Assembly (NCBI GenBank): GCA_903853785.1
Contig: CAINUM010000020.1
Location: 1 to 8,754, forward strand
Length of the DNA stretch: 8,754 nucleotides
Source of the DNA: Candidatus Magasanikiibacteriota bacterium
GTDB taxonomy: Bacteria > Patescibacteriota > Patescibacteriia > Magasanikbacterales > GWA2-37-8
Direction of reading: 5' to 3'
Of this stretch, positions 1-6,492 are shown in pieces; the stretch's first letter is position 1; each line of letters starts with the position of its first letter. The notes under the pieces were generated by a model. That model made no database searches and was not told where the DNA came from. It was given only the letters and a program-made list of their open reading frames with translations. The translations under genes and the position numbers were made by a program.

Positions 1-465
1 AAAACTGTTCAGTTTGATAATGGTGAATTTCTGGATGGTAGTTATCATTCATACAAAGAGGATGTTGATCTGGCGTATCGTCTTCGTATCGCTGGTTTAA
101 AATCTTATGTTTTATTGGATACTGTTGCATATCATGATCGGGCTGGAGCTGGCCCAAAAGAGATGGATGATAAAACGGCTATAGAAAATAGAAAGAATCA
201 ATCATCGTGGGTACGCTATCATAGTTATAAAAACCATTTACGGACATTATATAAAAATGAATATTGGCAGAACCTCATCCTTGATTTACCGTGGATTTTA
301 TGGTATGAATTAAAGAAGTTCTCTTATCTGTTGGTATTTGAACGTACGGTACTCAAAGGTTTAACAGAGGTTTGGCAGGGTAGAATAGAACTGAAAAACA
401 AGCGAGAACAGATTGTAAAAACAAGAAAAGTAAATTGGAACGATTTAAGAAAATGGTGGAACTAA
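1..465 (+). CDS. GT2 family glycosyltransferase, C-terminal fragment (5' end outside window)
   Basis: The reading frame is open from base 1 to the TAA at 463-465, giving 154 visible residues, so the true start lies upstream. Residues 19-29 read KEDVDLAYRLR, followed by AG at 31-32 and by AYH at 43-45. This is the ED-x-D-L-x-x-R-x-x-x-x-G block that carries the catalytic base region of inverting GT2 (GT-A fold) glycosyltransferases of the rhamnosyltransferase/WbbL kind, followed by the usual histidine. After it comes a SYKNHLRTLYKNE segment and an aromatic, basic tail, as in many GT2 enzymes that sit on the inner face of the membrane. A TTG at 115 could be read as a start, but it falls after the catalytic motif and is not credible. 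The gene is followed after 1 bp by a second GT2. Family assignment is firm; donor and acceptor sugars cannot be told. Confidence 0.85.
   Translation, partial: KTVQFDNGEFLDGSYHSYKEDVDLAYRLRIAGLKSYVLLDTVAYHDRAGAGPKEMDDKTAIENRKNQSSWVRYHSYKNHLRTLYKNEYWQNLILDLPWILWYELKKFSYLLVFERTVLKGLTEVWQGRIELKNKREQIVKTRKVNWNDLRKWWN
455..460 (+). promoter_or_regulatory. Shine-Dalgarno-like site for the GT2 at 467
   Basis: GGTGGA lies 6 nt before the ATG at 467, differing from GGAGGA at one base, and sits inside the last codons of the upstream gene. It is one of only two convincing ribosome-binding sites in the window and supports the ATG at 467. Confidence 0.5.
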
Positions 466-466
466 T

Positions 467-1306
467 ATGAAAGATGTCAATCTAGTATTTCTAAATTTTT
501 TATCAAAAGACGATATAATTCGAGCTCTTGCTTCGGTTACCAAAGATATTGAAAATTGTCCATATGATATTAAAATTATTGTGGCGGATAATTCTTTGAA
601 TAAAGATGGCGTTAAAGATGCGCTAGTTGAAAAGTATCCAAATATTGAATACTTTAGTTGTGGTGATAACGTTGGTTTTGGTCGTGGTTTAAATATGGCA
701 TTTGCACTGTATGAAGCTCGCTATTATATGACACTCAATCCCGATACTGTTATTCCAGAAAATTCCCATACTATTGAACGCATGGTAAAATATATGGATG
801 AGCATCCAAAAATTGGCATGATCGGTCCTAAGATTTTAAACATGGATGGATCTCTGCAATATTCTTGCTATCGATTTGATTTTCCTTCTATCGCTATCAA
901 ACCACTTAAGCAAATTAATTTTGATAAAAAATACAATTGGATCAAAAAATATTCAGATCGGTTGCTAATGAAAGATTTTGATCATAATGAAATCCGCCCA
1001 GTAGATTGGGTGATGGGTTCGGTAATGATGGCTAGGAAAGAAGCGACTGATCAAGTAGGTTTTTTTGATGATCGATATTTTATGTATATGGAAGATTCTG
1101 ATTGGTGTCGTCGAATGTGGGAAAAAGGTTGGCCAGTTTATTACTTGGCAGATGTTCAAATTTTTCACGCACATGCACGGGATAGTGCTAAGGTTCCCGG
1201 AATCATAAAAGCATTTTTTAAAAATAAATTAGCCAGAATTCACTTTGTAAGCTGGCTTAAATATATGTGGAAGTGGAAAGGAAATAATAAATATTATTCT
1301 GTATAA
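467..1306 (+). CDS. GT2 family glycosyltransferase (rhamnosyltransferase/WbbL-like)
   Basis: This is a complete 279-residue GT-A-fold glycosyltransferase. Visible motifs in order are: an N-terminal Rossmann strand (NLVFLNF, residues 5-11), DNS at 41-43 (nucleotide-binding Asp), NVGFGRGLN at 68-76, LNPDT at 90-94 in the position of the DXD metal motif, GPKI at 120-123, WVMGSVMMAR at 181-190, and MEDSDW at 208-213 with the catalytic-base acidic residues. HAH at 234-236 follows. This order is typical of family 2 enzymes that add rhamnose or related sugars to lipid-linked glycans. The C-terminus is basic and aromatic with no clear transmembrane helix, so a peripheral cytoplasmic-membrane location is likely. 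It starts 1 bp after the upstream stop (TAA-T-ATG) with GGTGGA 6 nt upstream, so translation is probably coupled. Family is certain; the sugar specificity is not readable. Confidence 0.92.
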   Translation: MKDVNLVFLNFLSKDDIIRALASVTKDIENCPYDIKIIVADNSLNKDGVKDALVEKYPNIEYFSCGDNVGFGRGLNMAFALYEARYYMTLNPDTVIPENSHTIERMVKYMDEHPKIGMIGPKILNMDGSLQYSCYRFDFPSIAIKPLKQINFDKKYNWIKKYSDRLLMKDFDHNEIRPVDWVMGSVMMARKEATDQVGFFDDRYFMYMEDSDWCRRMWEKGWPVYYLADVQIFHAHARDSAKVPGIIKAFFKNKLARIHFVSWLKYMWKWKGNNKYYSV

Positions 1307-1307
1307 T

Positions 1308-2402
1308 ATGAATCAACCAAAAGTAGCAATTGTCTATTTATCATTTCATTGCGAACCATATATTGAAGATGTTGTTTCGGCATTAAAAAAAATGTCTTAC
1401 CCTAAGGAATGTGTTGAATTAGTGATAGTTGATAACCCACACCCTCAACACGGATCCTCAGTACGATTTTTGGAAGAACAAGTCATGTCTTTGTCTGGCA
1501 ACGACTTGCCACATATTACCTTGTTAGCTCAGAAAGAAAACTTAGGTTTTGCAGGCGGTAATAATGTAGGAATAAAATGGGCTTTGGACAATGGTTTTGA
1601 TTTTGTTTATTTTCACAATAATGATGGTTTTGTAGCGGCTAATTTTTTAGAGCCCTTGATAGACGTGATGGAAAAAGATAAAACTGTCGGAGCGGTACAA
1701 TCACTTTTAATGCTTTATCCTGAAGCTGATTTGTTAAATAGTTCCGGTAATTCTTTTCATTATTTAGGTATAGGTTTTTGCAATAATTTGCGGGTAAAAA
1801 AAGACAGTTTAAAATTAGAAAAAGTTTTTGAAACATCTTATGCTAGTGGGGCAGCGATATTGATGAGGACAGACTTATTACGTCAGTATGGTCTTTGGGA
1901 TCAAGATTTTTTCTTATACCACGAGGATGTTGAATATTGTTTCCGCCTAAAAATAGCAGGCTACAAAATAACGGTAGCGTCTGATTCTCTTTTTTATCAC
2001 AAATATTCATTTAGTCGTAATCAGGAAAAATTTTATTATATTGAACGAAATCGATTTGGGGTAATGCTAATGTTTTTTAAATGGCGTACTTTATTATTAT
2101 TTTTCCCAATGGGAGTTGTGCTTGAATTAGGTTTGTTGTTATTTGCCACTAAACAAGGGTGGCTTAAAGAAAAGTTAGAAGCATATTTTTATTGGCTGAA
2201 ATTATCTAGTTGGAAACTCTGGCTGAAAAAACGTAAATATATTCAAAGTATTCGCAAAGTTAGCGACAAAGAGATGATTAAAACATTTGTGGGTAAAGTA
2301 GTGTTCAACGAAAAAAGTATTAAGAATCCGCTTTTAGATAATATCGCTAATCCCTTGATGAATTTTTATTGGAAGATAGTTAAGAGTATTATTATCTGGT
2401 AG
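1308..2402 (+). CDS. GT2 family glycosyltransferase with C-terminal membrane segment
   Basis: This is a complete 364-residue GT2 enzyme. Motifs are VDN at 41-43, ENLGFAGGNNVG at 77-88, HNNDG at 103-107 in the DXD position, ASGAAILMR at 179-187, and LYHEDVEYCFRL at 203-214, the ED-x-E/D base motif, with YHKYS at 230-234. A hydrophobic stretch at about 260-280 suggests one membrane-embedded helix, followed by a basic, tryptophan-rich tail. The layout matches rhamnosyltransferase-type enzymes of O-antigen and exopolysaccharide pathways. The HNNDG motif is slightly off the common NNDT/NPDT form. It begins 1 bp after the previous TAA (TAA-T-ATG) and has no recognisable Shine-Dalgarno site in the preceding 20 nt, so it probably depends on translational coupling. 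It ends with TAG, 4 bp before the nucleotidyltransferase. Specificity is unknown. Confidence 0.92.
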   Translation: MNQPKVAIVYLSFHCEPYIEDVVSALKKMSYPKECVELVIVDNPHPQHGSSVRFLEEQVMSLSGNDLPHITLLAQKENLGFAGGNNVGIKWALDNGFDFVYFHNNDGFVAANFLEPLIDVMEKDKTVGAVQSLLMLYPEADLLNSSGNSFHYLGIGFCNNLRVKKDSLKLEKVFETSYASGAAILMRTDLLRQYGLWDQDFFLYHEDVEYCFRLKIAGYKITVASDSLFYHKYSFSRNQEKFYYIERNRFGVMLMFFKWRTLLLFFPMGVVLELGLLLFATKQGWLKEKLEAYFYWLKLSSWKLWLKKRKYIQSIRKVSDKEMIKTFVGKVVFNEKSIKNPLLDNIANPLMNFYWKIVKSIIIW

Positions 2403-2406
2403 TTAT

Positions 2407-3495
2407 ATGCAAAAAATTAAAAAAGCAATATTAACTGGAGGCGGTCGAGCAACCAGATTGCGACCGGTAACATCGACAATGAATAAACATCTTATTCCTC
2501 TGGCTAACAAGCCAATGATTTTTCATGCTATTCAAAAAGCGGTTGATGCGGGAATAGAAGAAATTTTTATAAATACCAATCCTGGTGAAACCGACTTGCA
2601 AAAACATATTGGTGATGGTGGACATTGGGGTATCAAAATTACATTTTTTGAACAAACTGGCGGTCCTCAAGGTATCGCCCATGTAGTAAATGAAGCCAAA
2701 AAATTTATCGGTAATGATCCTTTCATGTTTTATTTGTCTGACAATATTCTGTTGGGAAGTTTAAAAACACTGTTTGATGAGTTTACGGATAATAGTTATG
2801 ATGCAATGTTTGCATTTTCACATGTTGTTGATCCACAGCGATTTGGTGTACCGATTTTTAATGAACAAGGTAAACTTGTAGATGTGGTAGAAAAACCAAT
2901 TAATCCACCGAATAATTTTGCACAGACCGGAATATATTTGTATGGACCAGGAGTGTTTTTCAAAATTTTTGATAAAATAGAAAAAAGTCCACGTGGTGAA
3001 TATGAAATTTCTAGTATCAACTCTCATCTATTGAGAAATAATTTTAAAGTTGGGCACAAAGAAATTACTGGTTGGTGGAAGGACACTGGGGCTCCAGTCG
3101 ATTTAATTATTGCCAATCGTTTATTGATGGAAGAAATGTCCGAGAGCGAATTCAAAAATTTGGGTCAGTTGAATAGCGGTGCTCAAATTGATGGTAAGGT
3201 AAAAATTGGTGTTGGTACCACTGTAGGAGAAAATGTAAAAATTATTGGTCCGGCAATTATTGGTGAGAATTGTACATTAAAAAATTGTACAATATCTTCG
3301 GGTGTTACTATTGGTAGTGGTAGTGTGATTGAGGGTGTAGAAATTACCAATTCAATTGTTTTGGCAAATTGCCACTTGGCATGTGGTTTAAAAATCAAAG
3401 ACAGTATTATTGGTGGTAACGTACAAATAAAGAAAAAAAATACCGATGGTTTTCATCGGTTGATTGTAGGGGAGCAAACATTAATTGAGTTATAA
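2407..3495 (+). CDS. sugar-1-phosphate nucleotidyltransferase, long-form RmlA-like (probable glucose-1-phosphate thymidylyltransferase)
   Basis: This 362-residue protein would couple a sugar 1-phosphate with an NTP to give an NDP-sugar plus pyrophosphate in the cytoplasm. The nucleotidyltransferase domain covers about residues 4-245. It shows the signature loop GGRATRLRP at 12-20, K27 and K35 (NKHLIPLANKP), EQTGGPQGIAHVV at 82-94, LSDN at 110-113 with the metal-binding D112, EKP at 162-164, GIY at 175-177, GEYEIS at 197-202, and WWKDTG at 223-228. Residues about 258-342 form hexapeptide turns (for example VKIGVGTTVGENVKI) of a left-handed beta-helix. This domain order marks the long RmlA/StrD-like group rather than the short tetrameric RmlA. 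Two signature glycines are replaced: A15 in the GxGTR loop and S111 in the usual GDN. No rmlB, rmlC or rmlD is present in the window, so dTDP-glucose is the family expectation rather than a demonstrated product. It is the last gene of the left operon. Confidence 0.88.
   Translation: MQKIKKAILTGGGRATRLRPVTSTMNKHLIPLANKPMIFHAIQKAVDAGIEEIFINTNPGETDLQKHIGDGGHWGIKITFFEQTGGPQGIAHVVNEAKKFIGNDPFMFYLSDNILLGSLKTLFDEFTDNSYDAMFAFSHVVDPQRFGVPIFNEQGKLVDVVEKPINPPNNFAQTGIYLYGPGVFFKIFDKIEKSPRGEYEISSINSHLLRNNFKVGHKEITGWWKDTGAPVDLIIANRLLMEEMSESEFKNLGQLNSGAQIDGKVKIGVGTTVGENVKIIGPAIIGENCTLKNCTISSGVTIGSGSVIEGVEITNSIVLANCHLACGLKIKDSIIGGNVQIKKKNTDGFHRLIVGEQTLIEL
3429..3460 (-). terminator. intrinsic terminator for the minus-strand initiating transferase, inside the convergent gene
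   Basis: On the minus strand the sequence is a perfect 7-bp stem, ACCGATG/CATCGGT, with a 5-nt AAAAC loop, followed by one A and eight Ts. The hairpin begins 40 nt after the TAA of the initiating transferase. It occupies codons 346-351 of the nucleotidyltransferase on the other strand, and the T-tract is that gene's lysine (AAA) run. On the plus strand no T-tract follows, so it should act in one direction only. Confidence 0.8.
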
Positions 3496-3500
3496 AAAAA

Positions 3501-4853
3501 TTATCTTCCAATCATTCCCAATACGACATTAATAGTTTTTAAAACAATCGCGATATCCAGTAATGGGCCGCGATTTTTTATATAATACAAATCATATTCA
3601 AGCTTTCCTAAATTTTCATCAATTGTACCAAAATATCCTCGTTGCAATTGGGCCCAACCAGTAAGACCTGGTTTTATCAAATGTCTTAAAGTGTAGAATG
3701 GCATGAGTTTCGTTAGCTGATCAACAAACTCTGGGCGTTCAGGTCTTGGCCCAATTAACGCCATTTCATTTTTAAAAATATTTATTAGTTGAGGTATTTC
3801 ATCTAAACGAGTAGCTCTTAAAAATTTACCAACAAAGGTAATACGATTATCTTTTTCAGTAGCATATTGTGGCCCACCAATTTCTGCGCTCCCATCCGCG
3901 TTCAACGCTTTCATTGTACGATATTTGTAAATAAAAAATATTCTATCACCTCGACCGATTCTAGCCTGTTTAAATAAGACTGGTCCAGAAGAATTTAATT
4001 TTATTGCTAAAGCAATTATTGGAAAGGTGATTACAAAAAACAGAGCCATTATTACTGCTGCAACAAAATCAGTTAGCAAGCGGAAACGATCATATATTTT
4101 TTTGGATTGCTCTTGAAATTTTGTTAAAAACCAACTTTCTGAAAAAGTAAAAGGCGGTAGGCGACGATAGATAATTTCATAAAAATCTGCCAAGTCGATA
4201 ATGCTAACCTGTTGAAATATTTTTTGGTATAATTCTTTTGTAACTAGGTTGTTTTTTTGATAATTATAATCTAAAACAATTAAATCTGGATTTATTTTTA
4301 AGTCAGACAAATTTTGGACGCAAGTTATGTCGCTTGGACGTGCTTGTGAGCTGATTAACCCAATTACTTCATAACCAATTTGAGGGGACTGTGTTATGGT
4401 TTTAATTATTCTTTGTATTTCTTCAGAATAACCTACAAAAACAACCTTAGTTTTTAAAATATTTGCAACAACAAAACGATTGTATATAAAACGCCATAGA
4501 GATAGCATGCCAAAACCACAAAAAGAGGTTAATACTAAAATTGTTTTTGGATTAATACTAGTTTTTGGTGTAATATAAAAATATAATACTCCTAATACCA
4601 CCCAGATGAGGGCTGCAAAAAATATTTTTTGGTAAAGCGCAAAATTATTTTTTGCTTTTCCTAAATCATAGATACCACTAATAAAAGCTACGGTAATAGC
4701 CACAAAAAACAACCAACTAAATGGTCCAATTAAGTTGTTTATGTCAGTTTGGTCAGGGATCTCTAAATACCGCAAAAAAATAGCTAAATATAGCCCAATA
4801 TAAAGAGAGAATAAATCACCGATTAGAATTGTGAGTTGTTTCAGGCGATACAT
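3501..4853 (-). CDS. polyprenyl-phosphate glycosyl-1-phosphate transferase (WbaP/WcaJ-type initiating sugar transferase)
   Basis: This 450-residue membrane enzyme would start glycan assembly by moving a sugar 1-phosphate from an NDP-sugar to undecaprenyl phosphate. The N-terminal half has four hydrophobic segments (about 7-29, 42-62, 76-96, 103-123). A Rossmann-like domain follows (KVVFVGYSEE from 136). The C-terminal bacterial sugar transferase domain has a membrane helix at about 262-285, then SGPVLFKQARIGR at 289-301, YKYRTM at 309-314, D335 and R337, RLDEIPQL at 349-356, ALIGPRPERPEF at 365-376, KPGLTGWAQ at 394-402, and EYDLYYI at 419-425. These are the standard family motifs and the length is normal. 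No clear Shine-Dalgarno site precedes the ATG. The gene is alone on this strand, convergent to the nucleotidyltransferase (5 bp apart) and divergent from the protease (44 bp apart), so it is controlled separately from both operons. Whether it transfers galactose, glucose or another sugar phosphate cannot be decided. Confidence 0.92.
   Translation of the reverse strand: MYRLKQLTILIGDLFSLYIGLYLAIFLRYLEIPDQTDINNLIGPFSWLFFVAITVAFISGIYDLGKAKNNFALYQKIFFAALIWVVLGVLYFYITPKTSINPKTILVLTSFCGFGMLSLWRFIYNRFVVANILKTKVVFVGYSEEIQRIIKTITQSPQIGYEVIGLISSQARPSDITCVQNLSDLKINPDLIVLDYNYQKNNLVTKELYQKIFQQVSIIDLADFYEIIYRRLPPFTFSESWFLTKFQEQSKKIYDRFRLLTDFVAAVIMALFFVITFPIIALAIKLNSSGPVLFKQARIGRGDRIFFIYKYRTMKALNADGSAEIGGPQYATEKDNRITFVGKFLRATRLDEIPQLINIFKNEMALIGPRPERPEFVDQLTKLMPFYTLRHLIKPGLTGWAQLQRGYFGTIDENLGKLEYDLYYIKNRGPLLDIAIVLKTINVVLGMIGR
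3546..3579 (+). terminator. intrinsic terminator for the left operon, inside the convergent gene
   Basis: AATCGCG (3546-3552) and CGCGATT (3569-3575) form a 7-bp perfect stem. The 16-nt loop can be shortened by TCC/GGG pairing at 3556-3558 and 3565-3567. The stem runs directly into a T-tract (3574-3579). It starts 51 nt after the nucleotidyltransferase stop and lies in codons 425-436 of the initiating transferase on the opposite strand. It is somewhat weaker than its minus-strand counterpart because of the internal loop. Confidence 0.6.
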
Positions 4854-4897
4854 GGAATGAAAATATTTAATAGTGTATACTATAAATAATACTGTTT
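4854..4897. promoter_or_regulatory. divergent promoter region between initiating transferase and protease
   Basis: Only 44 bp separate the two divergent start codons. The centre is a near-palindrome, AGTGTATACT (4872-4881). It offers TATACT (4876-4881) as a plus-strand -10 and TATAGT (minus strand, 4884-4879) as a minus-strand -10, and these overlap by three bases. TATAAA at 4881-4886 is another plus-strand candidate. No good -35 is visible in either direction. A start about 7 nt past the boxes would leave a leader of around 10 nt for the protease and about 19 nt for the transferase, and neither has a Shine-Dalgarno site. Assignment rests on base pattern and gene arrangement only. Confidence 0.5.
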
Positions 4898-6424
4898 ATG
4901 TTAAGATTATATTATAATTTGGCTAAAAAATCAACCCTGGTAGCACTTTTGGGTATTTTTATGTTTTCCACAACGGTTCAAGCGCGAGTGCCAAGTGATC
5001 CGGATTATTTGAAGCAACAAAAAATGTGGCAACAAATTGGAGCTGAAAAAGCCTGGGATTATAGTGTGGGTTCCAAACAAGTAACGGTAGCTATTGTTGA
5101 TACTGGTGCAGATATTTGGCATGATGATTTAAAAAATAACATTTGGACAAATCCATATGAAATTCCTGATAACGATTACGATGATGATGGAAATGGTCTG
5201 ACAGACGATGTGCACGGTTGGAATTTTATTGAAAATAATAATAATGTTCGCACGAGTGTTTTGGACAACACAGACGATCCAGAAGCGATTCGTCATGGAA
5301 CAATAATTGCTGGCCTAATAGGGGCTTCGGGAAATAATGGTAAAAGTGGAGTTGGTTTGAATTGGCAAATAAAACTAATGCCATTACGTGCAATTGCTAG
5401 TGATGGTAGTGGATCTTATGAACAAGTAGCTAGAGCTGTGCGTTACGCTATCGATAATGGGGCAGATGTAATTAGTTTAAGTGTAGTTGGGATGAATGAC
5501 GATGATTATTTAAAACAAATATTGCGTGAAGCTTACGACAAAGGAATTGTGGTTGTGGCAGCGGCAGGGAATGATCAACAGTCCGGTAATGGAAATTTAA
5601 GCAACACTCGCCATTTCCCAGTTTGTATGGACGGCGATTCAGCAGATAATTGGATCCTTGGTGTTTCTTCGGTTGATGAAAATGATAAATTAAGTAGGTT
5701 TGCCAATTATGGTAATTGTGTCGATTTGGTTGCGCCCGGACAAAATATTTTTAGTACTCAAAGATATGCGCCTGTTTATGGTTTTAACGAAGAATTTAGT
5801 GGCCCGTGGCAAGGAACATCTTTTGCAGTTCCATTGGTAGCAGGATCGGCAGCACTATTAAAATCTATAAGGCCAGATTGGTCCGCAAAAGACATCATCA
5901 ATAATCTTCTAAAGAATAGCGATGATATTCAAACAAATAATTCACAATTTTCAAACGAAATGGGTTTTGGTCGTCTTAATATTGGCAGGTCGGCAGAAAA
6001 CGCAAGTAACGGTTCGCAAATAACTAGTTTTTTACCAAAAGAAAAATATTACTTTAAAGACACGGCGGTTTTCACTAAACACGACGGTTCAAATTATTTT
6101 TTTGCAAGCACTGGAGATGTTCCTGTTTTGACGTTGGCTTCGGCTCGGTCGTTGAATAATAAATCTGATGAGGTATTTGCGTTGGTTAAAAGAGGTAAAT
6201 ATTATTATGTTCAGTTCTTTACGGAACTGGGGCGCCGCTGGCAAGAGAAAGCGATTCCAACAACTGATTATTCTGCAAAAAAAATTCCGAAAAGTATAAA
6301 GATTGTAAATGATAGCGAGCAAAGAAAGATTCAAGTTGAATTTTCAGAAATAATTGTAAAAAAAGGTAAAAAAAATACTGCAAAAATTTCATCCAAACAG
6401 TATGACTGGTTAAATCAAAACTAA
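4898..6424 (+). CDS. secreted subtilisin-like serine protease (peptidase S8 family)
   Basis: This 508-residue protein has a likely Sec signal peptide: K10-K11, a hydrophobic core at about 13-26, and probable cleavage after TTVQA at 29. The catalytic domain runs from about 45 to 365 with the full triad: D68 in AIVDTGAD, H133 in RHGTIIAG, and S308 in GTSFAVP. N225 in AAAGND supplies the oxyanion hole. An acidic loop at 93-104 (DYDDDGNGLTDD) has EF-hand-like spacing and probably binds calcium, as in many S8 enzymes. There is no room for the usual inhibitor_I9 propeptide, because only about 15-20 residues lie between the cleavage site and the catalytic fold. The C-terminal region (about 370-508) is lysine- and tyrosine-rich, probably beta-structured, and not recognised. 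No membrane anchor or sorting signal is seen, so it is probably released or held by the tail. It sits between polysaccharide genes and reads away from the initiating transferase. Confidence 0.93.
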   Translation: MLRLYYNLAKKSTLVALLGIFMFSTTVQARVPSDPDYLKQQKMWQQIGAEKAWDYSVGSKQVTVAIVDTGADIWHDDLKNNIWTNPYEIPDNDYDDDGNGLTDDVHGWNFIENNNNVRTSVLDNTDDPEAIRHGTIIAGLIGASGNNGKSGVGLNWQIKLMPLRAIASDGSGSYEQVARAVRYAIDNGADVISLSVVGMNDDDYLKQILREAYDKGIVVVAAAGNDQQSGNGNLSNTRHFPVCMDGDSADNWILGVSSVDENDKLSRFANYGNCVDLVAPGQNIFSTQRYAPVYGFNEEFSGPWQGTSFAVPLVAGSAALLKSIRPDWSAKDIINNLLKNSDDIQTNNSQFSNEMGFGRLNIGRSAENASNGSQITSFLPKEKYYFKDTAVFTKHDGSNYFFASTGDVPVLTLASARSLNNKSDEVFALVKRGKYYYVQFFTELGRRWQEKAIPTTDYSAKKIPKSIKIVNDSEQRKIQVEFSEIIVKKGKKNTAKISSKQYDWLNQN

Positions 6425-6434
6425 TTTTTAATAG

Positions 6435-6463
6435 TTGCCATTTTTTTACGTAAATGCTATAAT
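6435..6463 (+). promoter_or_regulatory. extended -10 sigma70-type promoter of the right operon
   Basis: TTGCCA (6435-6440, five of six consensus bases) is followed by exactly 17 bp and then TATAAT (6458-6463) with an upstream TGC (6455-6457), making a full TGnTATAAT extended -10. The start point would be near 6470, leaving a leader of about 23 nt before the ATG at 6493, in which no Shine-Dalgarno site is seen. It is the best promoter in the window and lies in the only 68-bp gap, after the protease stop. Confidence 0.8.
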
Positions 6464-6492
6464 ATAAGCGCTAAAAATTAATATTTTTCCTT

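Noticed and set aside
1302..1307. Perfect TATAAT directly before the ATG at 1308
   Set aside because: A start from this box would fall inside the coding sequence, no -35 is seen, and the bases are explained by a TAA stop next to an ATG in an AT-rich operon.
2442..2466. Hairpin CGGTC/GACCG with an inner GCAA/TTGC stem near the start of the nucleotidyltransferase
   Set aside because: It has a 2-nt bulge and no following T-tract, and it coincides with the codons of the conserved RATRLRP motif, so protein coding explains it.
3268..3291. Direct repeat AATTGTACA twice, 6 nt apart
   Set aside because: Both copies encode Asn-Cys-Thr in successive hexapeptide turns of the beta-helix; it is a protein repeat, not a DNA element.
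6212..6229. Inverted repeat CAGTTC-TTTACG-GAACTG inside the protease gene
   Set aside because: It has a six-pair stem with no T-tract and no position suggesting regulation; short stems like this occur by chance.
6422..6450. Possible terminator after the protease (AACTA/TAGTT then a T-run)
   Set aside because: The stem is five mostly A-T pairs, and the T-run lies in the spacer of the 6435-6463 promoter; too weak to call. Read-through from the protease into the right operon remains possible.
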